A DNA stretch of 64,000 bases, taken from positions 124,001 to 188,000 of the forward strand of contig CAWISL010000018.1 of NCBI GenBank assembly GCA_963838795.1, read 5' to 3'. This DNA is from JAIBJN01 sp963838795 (GTDB lineage Bacteria > Actinomycetota > Thermoleophilia > Gaiellales > Gaiellaceae). This document shows, piece after piece, positions 17,850 through 25,294 of the stretch (within the stretch, counting starts at the first letter, position 1; the number at the start of each line of letters is the position of its first letter). The notes under the pieces are model-generated. The model was not told the origin of the DNA and did no database searches. It saw nothing but the letters and a program-made list of their open reading frames with translations. The position numbers were made by a program, and so were the translations under genes.

Positions 17850-18473
17850 CTACTGGTTCACAGAGGACCCGTCGTGGGAGCGCGCACTGACACCAGCGTG
17901 TGAGGCTGCCTCCTGAAGTCGCGCCGCGATCTCGCGGAGATCGTCGATCAGGTCACGACGCTCGCCCCAGATGACGTTCGTGTCGATGCGTAGCGCACGC
18001 ATCCATGCCTCGGCCTCCGTGCGAAGGCCCGCGATCTCTTCCTCTGCGCGCCGGAGGCGGTCTTCCGCCACAGTGCGCGAGCGGGCGAGAATCCTCTCCC
18101 CCTCGGTTCTTGCCTCTGCGGAGTACTCGTCGGCCTCGGCTTTCGTGCGATCCGCGCCCTCGCTGGCGTTGAGCACGATATCCACGGCTTCGGCCCTCGC
18201 CTTGGCGGTCACCTCGTCCGCTTCGTGCTGCGCTGCCGCCGTGATCTCCTCCGCCGTCTCGCGGGCCTGCTCGAGGATGCCGCTCCTCTCTTCCTCAGTG
18301 CGCTCAAGCGCGTGTTGGATGGCGCTCTGCGGTGACTGTGTTGCCTCGAGTTCCGCGATCACGCGATTCACGCGAGTGACGTAAGCATCGACCGCCAGGC
18401 GGTCGTAGCCGCGAACCGAAACCGGGAAAACGATAGTGCGGATCTCCGCTGGAACGCGTCGGCGTTGACTCAC
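17850..18473 (-). CDS. DivIVA-like coiled-coil protein, copy 2
   Basis: A 207-residue paralogue of the previous gene: residues about 11-32 read FPVSVRGYDRLAVDAYVTRV, then a coiled coil rich in Ala, Glu and Arg to about residue 190. The GTG start is chosen because GGGGGG lies seven bases upstream; longer open frame upstream has no family likeness. It is upstream of copy 1 by 47 bases on the same strand, so one transcript is likely. The coiled coil differs in sequence while the head is nearly the same, suggesting an old duplication. Confidence 0.8.
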   Translation of the reverse strand: MSQRRRVPAEIRTIVFPVSVRGYDRLAVDAYVTRVNRVIAELEATQSPQSAIQHALERTEEERSGILEQARETAEEITAAAQHEADEVTAKARAEAVDIVLNASEGADRTKAEADEYSAEARTEGERILARSRTVAEDRLRRAEEEIAGLRTEAEAWMRALRIDTNVIWGERRDLIDDLREIAARLQEAASHAGVSARSHDGSSVNQ

Positions 18474-18587
18474 GCCTCGACCCCCCTTCGTCGAGTGCGA
18501 TGCGTGCCGTGGTGGATTGTAGGCACACCCCAATCCTAGGCCCGCGCAGCTCGCAGAGGTGCAGCCCGGCCTCGTAGAGCTCGCCAC

Positions 18588-18632
18588 CGCGGGCCGCAAG
18601 GTCTCCCTAGGACTACCCTGCCCCGCCCCGGC
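18588..18632 (+). repeat. Dispersed repeat A, copy 1
   Basis: About 44 bases around GGTCTCCCTAGGACTACCCT are nearly identical to 25204-25248. In both places a short gene follows within 50-140 bases and a second shared sequence (repeat B) follows that gene. Confidence 0.7.
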
Positions 18633-18767
18633 CACGATGAGCCTACGGCCTGTCGGCAGGCGCCGCTGGCGGCCGAAAACGGCCTAATCGCCGAGCTCCA
18701 CCTGGTCGACACGGCCGCCTGATCGGTACAAACTTGCGCCTGATCGAAAGGAGGTCAGAAGGAAGCT

Positions 18768-18866
18768 ATGCCCAAGATCAACGTCGGCTTCATCACGAGC
18801 CTGTCGCTCATCGCCACCGCCGTCGCAGTCTGGATCGCGCTCTTCCAGGGTTGGGACTCGCTGTAA
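18768..18866 (+). CDS. Very short membrane peptide (32 aa)
   Basis: A 32-codon frame with a perfect SD (AAAGGAGGT upstream of the ATG, with a second AAGGA nearer). The peptide has a hydrophobic core (residues about 7-26, ending AVAVWIALF) able to cross the membrane once, and a short polar C-terminus. It stands alone between repeat A copy 1 and repeat B copy 1. Short lengths make homology impossible to judge by eye; the strong ribosome site is the main support. Similar lone peptides occur at 27791 and 36521. Role unknown. Confidence 0.6.
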   Translation: MPKINVGFITSLSLIATAVAVWIALFQGWDSL

Positions 18867-18881
18867 GAAAACCCCACCCGG

Positions 18882-18940
18882 CGAAGCTCGTCCGTCGGCG
18901 CGGGCTCGAGCGGGCGAGCGAGGCGCTGATCCGATGGGCA
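18882..18940 (+). repeat. Dispersed repeat B, copy 1
   Basis: Contains GCGCGGGCTCGAGCGGGCG and CGCTGATCCGATGGGC, matching 25791-25846 with a few gaps. It begins 15 bases after the 32-aa peptide gene. Confidence 0.45.
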
Positions 18941-19414
18941 GGCCGTTAGGAGCCCCCCGTCGAGCGCATCTGGATCATCTTCGATGTACCAGGAAGATGC
19001 TCATTCAAGGCCGAAGGCCCGCTGAGTGGGCCTTCGCGAACAACTGGGCGAGGCGACTAGCCTCAGTCGCCGCCGCGATTCTTGGCTCCCGAGTTGCCCG
19101 GGTCGCAGTCAACGGTGGGCGCTACACCCGGTCCGGTGTCGACGCCGTGGATTCCCGGTGAGGTTCAACTCGTCGATCGGGGCCGAATGTTTTTGGCCGC
19201 TGCGGCATCTGTGCTGTTGATGCCTTAACTCCGGGACCTGCGGCGCGGCAGCGGCGACGTTCGGCATTGTTGTGAGGTAGCGAGCGTCGGAAGGGTCGTC
19301 CTTGACCGGCCACCAGGGGCGACCTTTCCCTAGGACTATCTGCCCATGGCCCGGCGGGCTTTCAGGCTAGGCCGACGCTGGCCGCGGTGCCCGGTTAACG
19401 GCTCCCGGCGGGAG
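18941..19414. other. Intergenic stretch without a recognisable gene
   Basis: No frame here has an SD or family likeness. It holds a short relative of repeat A at 19325-19344 (TTCCCTAGGACTATCTGCCC). Base composition is slightly more AT-rich than the flanking genes. Confidence 0.6.
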
Positions 19415-19446
19415 ACCGGCGGGCCAGATCGCTCTGGCCCGCCGGT
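19415..19446 (-). terminator. Strong hairpin downstream of the secreted protein gene
   Basis: A 13-bp perfect inverted repeat (ACCGGCGGGCCAG / CTGGCCCGCCGGT) with a six-base loop, about 30 bases past the stop at 19476. No U-run follows, so it may act as an mRNA 3'-end stabiliser or a U-less terminator. Confidence 0.6.
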
Positions 19447-19475
19447 TCCTGTCGCTGACCCTCGGCCGCTACTCG

Positions 19476-20585
19476 CTAGAGCGGGCAGCCGAGGTTGTTT
19501 GAGGTGTCGAGCTGTGTGGCCAGCGCGAGGATCGTGGAGCGATCGGCACTGGCCAGGGCCGCGTTCACCTGGGCGATGACCTCTGCCGTCGTGAGCGGGT
19601 AGTCGACACCCGGGCTTGCCGAGTTGAGCGCTGCTGCCACGGCTGCCCGCAGCAGAATTCTCGACGCACCGACCGTGCCGCTGCCGCCCGGGAAACCAAG
19701 CGCCGCCTGGAGGCTCACAGTGTCGAGTCCGAACGCGTCAGGCACATCGAACACGGACTCCAGCGTCTGATTGGGCGTGAAGCCGACCCACGCCTGCGGG
19801 TGGTTCTTCCAGAACCCCGGCGTGCAGCCCTCGGCTCCGGGCGGCCGGCAGACGACGTCCACGTCGACCTGCGCATCGTCCGACCCGGTCGCGCCGGTGT
19901 CATTCGTCTTGAAGACCGCGGTGTTGTCGATCTTGCGCGGCCCACACTCCGAGTAGGGGCCGATCGTCTTCGTGTACGTGAACGTCTTCGGCGCATCGCC
20001 GACGCACACCGTGCCGAGCGTTCCGGCCTGCGAGTCGGTGACCAAGACGCACTCGTCGATCTCCGTCATCGCCGCATTCGAGAAGCTGAACGGGGTCTGG
20101 ACGAAGCGCCCACCGCCGTCGGTGGTGGTCGCGTGCATCTGCGCCGTCCGAGGATCACCGTTCGGCAGCGAGGCGCTGTACGAGCAGTTCAGCGCACCGC
20201 CGCCGAGGTTGAACGGCAGCGCCGGCGTGCAGTTCTCCGTCGCGCCGATCGATCCCGGGACGATGATGATGTCCACGGTCGCGACCGTGATCGCGTCGTC
20301 GCCGGCCGTCATGTTGACGTTGCCGGAGACGGCCCAGTCACTGTCCGTGAAGCCGGTGTTCGTGACCGTGACGGAGTACGTCACCTGTTTGGACTCGCCC
20401 TGCTCGAGCGTCACCGAGGACTGGCTCACGCTCTTCTCGATGTCCCACTGGTATGTCCGCTTGAACGACGGGTTCGCGTTCATCGTCACAGTCCACGCCG
20501 ACGCCGCGGGGGCGACGACGAGTGTGGCGACGACGGCCACGGCCACAAGCAGGAGCAGCCGCAGGCGTTTCGTCCTGGTCTCCAA
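19476..20585 (-). CDS. Secreted surface protein with PGFWKNH motif
   Basis: 369 residues with a clear signal peptide (basic start, LLLLVAVAVVATLVVAPAASA, cleavage near residue 30). Residues about 31-240 form beta-rich repeats of the type seen in bacterial surface adhesion or DUF11-like modules (SVTVTNTGFTDSDWAVSG). The later motif GCTPGFWKNHPQAW (about residues 256-269) is a known but uncharacterised surface-protein motif, followed by an Ala-rich helical C-terminus with a final cysteine (LGCPL). Six or more cysteines suggest disulfides. No sorting motif is visible, so it may be released. A hairpin follows the stop. Confidence 0.8.
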   Translation of the reverse strand: METRTKRLRLLLLVAVAVVATLVVAPAASAWTVTMNANPSFKRTYQWDIEKSVSQSSVTLEQGESKQVTYSVTVTNTGFTDSDWAVSGNVNMTAGDDAITVATVDIIIVPGSIGATENCTPALPFNLGGGALNCSYSASLPNGDPRTAQMHATTTDGGGRFVQTPFSFSNAAMTEIDECVLVTDSQAGTLGTVCVGDAPKTFTYTKTIGPYSECGPRKIDNTAVFKTNDTGATGSDDAQVDVDVVCRPPGAEGCTPGFWKNHPQAWVGFTPNQTLESVFDVPDAFGLDTVSLQAALGFPGGSGTVGASRILLRAAVAAALNSASPGVDYPLTTAEVIAQVNAALASADRSTILALATQLDTSNNLGCPL

Positions 20586-20738
20586 GTCGCTCTCCTTTCC
20601 TCCCCTAACGAAAAGGCGGCCCCCGACAGCAAGCGGGACCGACCCGGCGCGCCGGACCGCCCGGCGCTTACTGAAGGTGGCACGAATTGAAAGCGGCTTC
20701 CACTGCTCGAAGGGCTAGTCTCCGGATCAGCGCGACGA

Positions 20739-20795
20739 CTGGGGTCCGAATCCTAGCCACGAAGCCTTCGAAAGCCCCGCTCAGGATGGGTTTTT
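20739..20795 (+). pseudogene. Decayed tRNA 3' end with decayed terminator
   Basis: The bases GTCCGAATCCTAGCCACGAAGCC match the T arm and 3' end of tRNA-Gln (GTTCGAATCCTAGCCCCGCAGCC) with a few changes; an extra G breaks the T stem. Then AGCCCCGCTCAGGATGGGTTTTT resembles the tRNA-Glu terminator at 24481. No 5' half is found upstream. Read as the relic of a tRNA gene or of an attachment-site duplication. Confidence 0.5.
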
Positions 20796-20845
20796 CCGTC
20801 CGATCGCTCGCGGTGGGAGACCTCGCGGATGCTCGCGGCTTCGAG

Positions 20846-20851
20846 TAGGGT
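20846..20851 (+). promoter_or_regulatory. Putative -10 box for the MFS transporter gene
   Basis: TAGGGT ends eight bases before the ATG at 20860; consistent with a leaderless start. Confidence 0.45.
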
Positions 20852-20859
20852 CGCGGCGC

Positions 20860-22290
20860 ATGCCCCCCGCGTCCGCTCGCCTCGAGCGTTCGACGGTTGT
20901 CGCCCTGGTGGCGATGGCGATGGCGGTGTTCGTGATCGCCAACGACGTCACCGCGCTGAGCGTCGCGCTGCCGGCCATCGAGAGCGACTTCGACGCCGAC
21001 GTGGGTACCGCCCAGTGGGTGATCAGCGCCTATGCGCTGATCTTCGGCGTGCTGATCGTCCCTGGCGGACGGCTCGCCGATCTGTTCGGCCGGCGCCGCA
21101 TCTTCTTCGTCGGCGCCGCGATCTTCGCCCTCTTCTCCCTGCTCGGCGGGCTCGCACCGGACGCATGGGCCCTGATCGCCTGCCGCGCGCTGATGGGCGT
21201 CGGCGGCGCGCTGATGTGGCCGGCGACCCTCGGCATGACCTACTCGATCCTCCCCAAGGAGCGGGCGGCGCTGGCCGGCGGGCTGATCATCGGCGCCGCC
21301 GGCTTCGGCAACGCCGCCGGCCCGCTGATCGGCGGCTTCCTGACCGACTCGCTCAGCTGGCGCTGGGTCCTCTTCCTCAACGTCCCGATCGCCGGCCTGG
21401 CGTGCCTGGCCACCTGGCGCGTCGTGCCCGAGTCGCGCGGGGACGAGGCCGAGCGGCGGCTCGACTACGCCGGCGTGGCGACGCTCTCGCTCGGCCTGAT
21501 CGCCCTGCTGGTGGCGCTCGACGAGGCCGACGCCTACGGCTGGACGTCGCCGTGGATCCTCGCCCTGATGGCCCTCTTCGTCGTGCTCCTGGCCGCGTTC
21601 GTGCTCAACGAGCGCCGCGTCGGCAGCAGGGCGCTCGTGCCGCGGGACGTGATGTCCAACCGCCGGTTCGCAGCCGCGTGCCTGGCGGTCCTGCTCATGT
21701 CCCCCACGTTCTTCGTCGCGCTCGTGTACCTCCCTCAGTTCATGCAGAAAATCCTGGGCTACTCACCGGTCGAGGCGGGCCTGGGCTTGCTGCCGATGAT
21801 GGGGGTCTTCGCGCTCGTCTCCTTTGCCGCCGGACCGCTCTACGAACGCCTCGGGCCGCGGCCGGTTCTCGCGGCCGGCGCGGCCTGCCTCGTTGCCGGG
21901 CCGGCGCTGATCGCGCTCGTCGAGACGGGCGACAGCTGGGCACAACTCGTCCCGGGGATGGTGGTGCTCGGCGCCGGCGTCGGGCTCTTCTACAGCTCGA
22001 TCACGACGGAAGCGGTGACGGCGCTCGACCCGTCGCGGTCGAGCCTCGCCGGCGGCATCGTCTACATGTTCCAGATCGCGGGCGGTTCGGTCGGGCTGGG
22101 CATCGCCACGGCCGTCTTCACCGCTCGGGCCGGCGACGGGCTCTCCTCGAGCGTCGAGCGGATCGTGCAAGCGTCGTTCGAGTCCGGCTTCCAGGCGACG
22201 TTCCTGCTCGTCGCCGTGCTGGCGCTCGCCGGCTTCATCGTGACCGTGCTCTTCGTCGGCCGCCGGAAGGGCAACGTCAGCGCCGGGTAG
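20860..22290 (+). CDS. MFS drug/proton antiporter (DHA2-type, 14-helix)
   Basis: A 476-residue MFS transporter with about 14 hydrophobic segments. Typical loop motifs are GGRLADLFGRRRIF (between helices 2 and 3), WRWVLFLNVPI and the antiporter motif C-like GAAGFGNAAGPLIGG. The family exports drugs or metabolites using the proton gradient; substrate not predictable. No regulator gene sits next to it. Codon use matches ordinary genes, not the accessory islands around it. Confidence 0.9.
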   Translation: MPPASARLERSTVVALVAMAMAVFVIANDVTALSVALPAIESDFDADVGTAQWVISAYALIFGVLIVPGGRLADLFGRRRIFFVGAAIFALFSLLGGLAPDAWALIACRALMGVGGALMWPATLGMTYSILPKERAALAGGLIIGAAGFGNAAGPLIGGFLTDSLSWRWVLFLNVPIAGLACLATWRVVPESRGDEAERRLDYAGVATLSLGLIALLVALDEADAYGWTSPWILALMALFVVLLAAFVLNERRVGSRALVPRDVMSNRRFAAACLAVLLMSPTFFVALVYLPQFMQKILGYSPVEAGLGLLPMMGVFALVSFAAGPLYERLGPRPVLAAGAACLVAGPALIALVETGDSWAQLVPGMVVLGAGVGLFYSSITTEAVTALDPSRSSLAGGIVYMFQIAGGSVGLGIATAVFTARAGDGLSSSVERIVQASFESGFQATFLLVAVLALAGFIVTVLFVGRRKGNVSAG

Positions 22291-22378
22291 CGCTCGAGCG
22301 GGACTGTAGTGGTCGTTCGACCCCCGTCGGCAGGTTGTCGATGAGTGGGTTCCGGCGGGCCCCCGGAACCCGGAGCAC

Positions 22379-22828
22379 GTGAGCCGGCAAGCTGAGAGAC
22401 TCGCGCCTCGAGCGCACGCCGCGATCGGAGGACGGTTGGGGGTCGATCCACTCTCGAGCCCGCACACCCGGACAGGCTGGATCGCCTTCGCCGGCGTCTA
22501 CCTGCTCGTCGCCGGGCTGATGAACGCGATCTGGGGCCTCGCCGCCCTCAGCGACAGTGAGGTGCTCCGCGAGCGCGCCCTGGCGTGGTCGAACCTGACG
22601 ACGTGGGGTTGGCTCTCGGTCGTGGTGGCAGCGGTTCAGCTTGCGGCAGGCGGGCTCGTGCTCGCGAGGAGACTCGTCGGCCGCGCCCTCGCCATCGTGA
22701 TCGCGCTCGGCGGGCTCTTCGTCAACTTCCTCTCCGTCGGCGCCTACCCGGTCTGGTCGATCCTGGCGCTCGTCGCCAACGGCCTCGTCCTCTGGGCCGT
22801 CACCGTGTACGGAGACGCCTTCGAATGA
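22379..22828 (+). CDS. Four-helix membrane protein (DUF7144-like)
   Basis: A 149-residue protein with four membrane helices from about residue 38 on, opening TGWIAFAGVYLLVAGLMNAIWG, a signature I associate with the DUF7144 family of actinobacterial membrane proteins. The first 30 residues from the GTG are polar and unconserved, so the true start could be later. The function is unknown in the family. It lies between the MFS transporter and a convergent small membrane gene, ending two bases from the latter. Confidence 0.7.
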   Translation: MSRQAERLAPRAHAAIGGRLGVDPLSSPHTRTGWIAFAGVYLLVAGLMNAIWGLAALSDSEVLRERALAWSNLTTWGWLSVVVAAVQLAAGGLVLARRLVGRALAIVIALGGLFVNFLSVGAYPVWSILALVANGLVLWAVTVYGDAFE

Positions 22829-22830
22829 GG

Positions 22831-23052
22831 CTAGTAGCCGGGTGGCGGCGGGGGAGGCGGCCCGCCGACGGCCGACTGGCGCGCCCAGATCACGAAGAAG
22901 AGCGAGAGCAGGAAGAGCACGGCGCCGGCCACCATCAGGATCACGCCGACGACGCCGATGTCGATTCCCGCCACCTCGGCGGTCACCGCGTAGCGGAGGA
23001 TCGCCCCCACGGCGACGAGGAAGATCCCGAAGCCGATCCCGCCGTAGCCCAT
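22831..23052 (-). CDS. Small membrane protein (DUF6458-like)
   Basis: 73 residues with two membrane helices (about 5-28 and 32-55) and a Pro-rich, tyrosine-ended cytoplasmic tail. The start ATG (MGYGGIGFGIFLVAVGAIL) is chosen because GAGAGGAG lies seven bases upstream. GYGGIGxGxFLxAVGAIL is characteristic of DUF6458 membrane proteins of Actinobacteria; no role is known. It converges with the DUF7144-like gene and diverges from the ZIP gene. Confidence 0.75.
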   Translation of the reverse strand: MGYGGIGFGIFLVAVGAILRYAVTAEVAGIDIGVVGVILMVAGAVLFLLSLFFVIWARQSAVGGPPPPPPPGY

Positions 23053-23121
23053 CTCGTCACTCCTCTCGCAGCCGACTGGTCCGCGGGAGCGTACAGGACC
23101 GTTCACACGGGAACGACCGCG

Positions 23122-23853
23122 GTGAGCGCGGCGTTCGCCTGGGGCGCGCTGGGGGCGTCCTCCCTCCTCATCGGCGGCCTGATCGCCCTCGCCTTCCGGG
23201 TCAGCGGGCGCGTGCTCGGGCTCGTCCTCGCCTTCGGAGCCGGCGTCCTCGTCAGCGCGGTCGCCTACGAGCTCGTCGAGGACGCCTTCTCGACGTCCGA
23301 GGGAGGCGCCTGGGTCGCCGCCGGGCTCGGGGCGGGGGCGTTCGTCTACTTCGGCGGCGACCAGCTGATCGACCGCCGAGGAGGCGAGAAGCGGAAGAGC
23401 ATGGGCGGCGAGCAGGAGGAGGGCACGGCGCTCGCGATCGTCCTCGGGATCGTCCTGGACGGGATCCCCGAGTCGGTGGTCATCGGACTGACGCTGCTCG
23501 AGGGCGGAAGCGTCGGGGTCGCCATGCTCGTCGCCGTCTTCCTCTCGAACCTGCCGGAGGCGATCGGCGCCACGAGCGGCCTCGCCGTGGCGGGCTGGCG
23601 ACGATCGCGCATCCTCGGCCTGTGGGCCCTCGTCATCCTCGCCTCCGGCCTCTCCTCCCTCGCCGGGTACGGGCTCTTCGGGGACGCCTCGCCGAACACG
23701 ATCGCGTTCGTGCTCGCCTTCGCCGGAGGCGCGATCCTGACCATGCTCGCGGAGACGATGATCCCGGAGGCCTACCTCAGGGGCGGCAAGGCAGTCGGCC
23801 TCGTGACGACGCTCGGCTTCGGCGTCGCGTTCGCGATCTCGACGCTGGACTGA
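23122..23853 (+). CDS. ZIP-family-like metal transporter, altered metal motifs
   Basis: 243 residues with about eight hydrophobic segments, of the ZIP zinc-transporter type. The two ZIP signature helices read LDGIPESVVIGLTL and LSNLPEAIGATSG; canonical ZIPs have HNxPEG-type histidines, which here are Asp and Ser, so transported metal and mechanism are uncertain. A charged loop (RRGGEKRKSMGGEQEEG) splits the two halves. The start GTG has no SD; nothing better exists in frame. Ends before a 550-base gap. Confidence 0.82.
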   Translation: MSAAFAWGALGASSLLIGGLIALAFRVSGRVLGLVLAFGAGVLVSAVAYELVEDAFSTSEGGAWVAAGLGAGAFVYFGGDQLIDRRGGEKRKSMGGEQEEGTALAIVLGIVLDGIPESVVIGLTLLEGGSVGVAMLVAVFLSNLPEAIGATSGLAVAGWRRSRILGLWALVILASGLSSLAGYGLFGDASPNTIAFVLAFAGGAILTMLAETMIPEAYLRGGKAVGLVTTLGFGVAFAISTLD

Positions 23854-24400
23854 CCTGGGGAAAAGGTGACCCGCGCCGGAGCACGATGGCGGCCCTCATC
23901 GGCCGCAGAAAGGTGGCGCTCCCCGCGGGTCTGGCGCAGAGTCTCCGCCTCGAGGCCGTCGCCGTCAACTCCTCCGTTTCACCCGTCCGGGGCACGACGC
24001 ACCCGTCCCCCGGAACGATTCTGAGAGCGCCGGAGCCCCGCCAGGCGGCTCCGACCGGGCAGGGAGGCTGCGCGGGGCGGCAGTTCGCGGCCTCCTCGGG
24101 GGCGGTAGCTCCCCAGCACCGCCCCCGGCTCCCCAGTCAGGACCTTGGGCTAGGAATTCCTCGACCTCGGTCGCTTGCGACGCGAGGCGGCCGTATGAGA
24201 TAAGCGGTCGTCCCCGAGAACCCTCGGGAAACGTCGCGTGAGGGGAACACGGCGGAGGACTCGGGCAGGAATGGAGGCTCGGCGTTCGGGCCGCAGAACG
24301 CCGGGCCTCCTTCCTGCGACCGGCCGGCCCCTCGCCTGCCGGAGGGCGACGTCCGGCGCCTGTCCCGCGGCACCTCGCATCGGCTACGCTGTCGCGGCAC
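23854..24400. other. Intergenic region with two strong hairpins
   Basis: No gene is supported. Hairpin 1 at 24097-24127 is 10 bp (CGGGGGCGGT / ACCGCCCCCG). Hairpin 2 at 24265-24317 is about 22 bp with one bulged T and an 8-base loop (arms beginning GCAGGAATGGAGGC and ending GCCTCCTTCCTGC). Neither has a U-run. They could be a small RNA or mRNA 3' ends; no flanking gene explains hairpin 2. Confidence 0.6.
24385..24390 (+). promoter_or_regulatory. Putative -10 box of tRNA-Glu
   Basis: TACGCT ends ten bases before the tRNA 5' end, mirroring the tRNA-Gln arrangement. Confidence 0.5.
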
Positions 24401-24473
24401 GGCGCATTCGTCTAGTGGCCTAGGACGCCGCCCTCTCACGGCGGTAGCACGGGTTCGAATCCCGTATGCGCCT
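24401..24473 (+). tRNA. tRNA-Glu (CTC anticodon)
   Basis: A 73-base cloverleaf: acceptor GGCGCAT pairs with ATGCGCC, anticodon stem CCGCC/GGCGG encloses CTCTCAC with anticodon CTC, T arm CGGGT-TCGAAT-CCCG. CCA is not encoded. Followed by a terminator. Confidence 0.97.
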
Positions 24474-24480
24474 CCTCCGA

Positions 24481-24504
24481 AAAACCCCGCTCAGGCGGGG
24501 TTTT
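24481..24504 (+). terminator. Rho-independent terminator after tRNA-Glu
   Basis: Stem CCCCGC-TCAG-GCGGGG, flanked by AAAA and TTTT, so it can work in both directions. Confidence 0.93.
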
Positions 24505-24615
24505 GCGCGTTTCGGGACCGAAGCGGCGACAGCTCACGGAGGGTGACGAAGGGGTTCCGAGGCGCACGATTGGCACACGAATCCGAAGCGTGGGCAGGAA
24601 GCTAGGCTCCCCGGC

Positions 24616-24738
24616 GTGGTGAGCTTCGAGGACTTCGATCAGTATTCCGAGGAGCACGACGTGCAGCCGGGGCAGTAAGGCGCTGCGTTCGCGCAGTGGC
24701 TCGCCAACGTGTCCGGCGAGATCCCTCGGGCGGGGTAG
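24616..24738 (+). pseudogene. Small acidic reading frame broken by an in-frame stop
   Basis: GTG GTG opens a frame reading VVSFEDFDQYSEEHDVQPGQ, then TAA at 24676, then in the same frame GAAFAQWLANVSGEIPRAG and TAG. The two halves read as one short protein with an internal stop. I see no SD. Inference only: the stop may mark a dead gene, or the frame may be chance. Confidence 0.3.
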
Positions 24739-24862
24739 AGCCGGGACTAGCCGTGCCATCCACAAGGCGACCGGCGAGATCGACTAGCCAGGCGCGGAAC
24801 GCCTTCGCGCTAGCTGTCTTCGAGGGCTAACCGGGGGTGTTTCCATCGCTGTGCCGGGCGTC

Positions 24863-24868
24863 TACTGT
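24863..24868 (+). promoter_or_regulatory. Putative -10 box of the 100-aa secreted protein gene
   Basis: TACTGT ends six bases before the GTG at 24875, without an SD. Confidence 0.35.
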
Positions 24869-24874
24869 CCGTGA

Positions 24875-25177
24875 GTGAGAAGCACCCTCTGTCTTGCGAT
24901 CCTCCTTGTCACCGGAATCGCCGCTCTTGGAGCGGGCTGCGACAGCGGTGCTGAACAGAGCCAGACGAGGTCCGCGACGGTCGCTGAAGAGTCGCGCCCA
25001 ACCCAGACTACGACCAGCTCGCTCACACGAGAGACGATCGTGAAGAAGGGGACGCTGACGGTGAGAACGGTCTACGTCATTGAGAGGCGTAACGGAACCG
25101 CGATTCGGTGTGTCCAGGACGACAACGGCTACCGCTGCAAGAACGTCCGGCGCAAGCCGTCGGCGAGCGGGCGCTAA
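24875..25177 (+). CDS. Small secreted protein, possible lipoprotein
   Basis: 100 residues with a signal peptide (STLCLAILLVTGIAALGAG) followed by a cysteine; GAGC is an imperfect lipobox because position -3 is Gly. The mature part begins with a Ser/Thr/Gln-rich linker and ends with a basic segment holding two cysteines (RCVQDDNGYRCK), likely a disulfide. Family unknown. It lies in the accessory stretch after tRNA-Glu and reads toward repeat A copy 2. Its codon use is more relaxed than that of the housekeeping genes. Confidence 0.65.
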   Translation: MRSTLCLAILLVTGIAALGAGCDSGAEQSQTRSATVAEESRPTQTTTSSLTRETIVKKGTLTVRTVYVIERRNGTAIRCVQDDNGYRCKNVRRKPSASGR

Positions 25178-25203
25178 GCGCGACTCCGGGTGCGGAGCCG
25201 AGG

Positions 25204-25248
25204 CGCGGGCCGCAAGGTCTCCCTAGGGCTACCCTGCCCGCGCCCCGG
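25204..25248 (+). repeat. Dispersed repeat A, copy 2
   Basis: Nearly identical to 18588-18632, with GGTCTCCCTAGGGCTACCCT at its core, and again placed shortly before a gene (25295) that is followed by repeat B. Confidence 0.7.
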
Positions 25249-25294
25249 CGAGGCAGGCCCTGAAGTTGCCAGGCTTGTGGCACCCTGCCAGGCG

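Noticed and set aside
24436..24765. A 109-codon minus-strand frame ending TGFEPVLPP
   Set aside because: Its end is the reverse complement of tRNA-Glu, a classic false gene.
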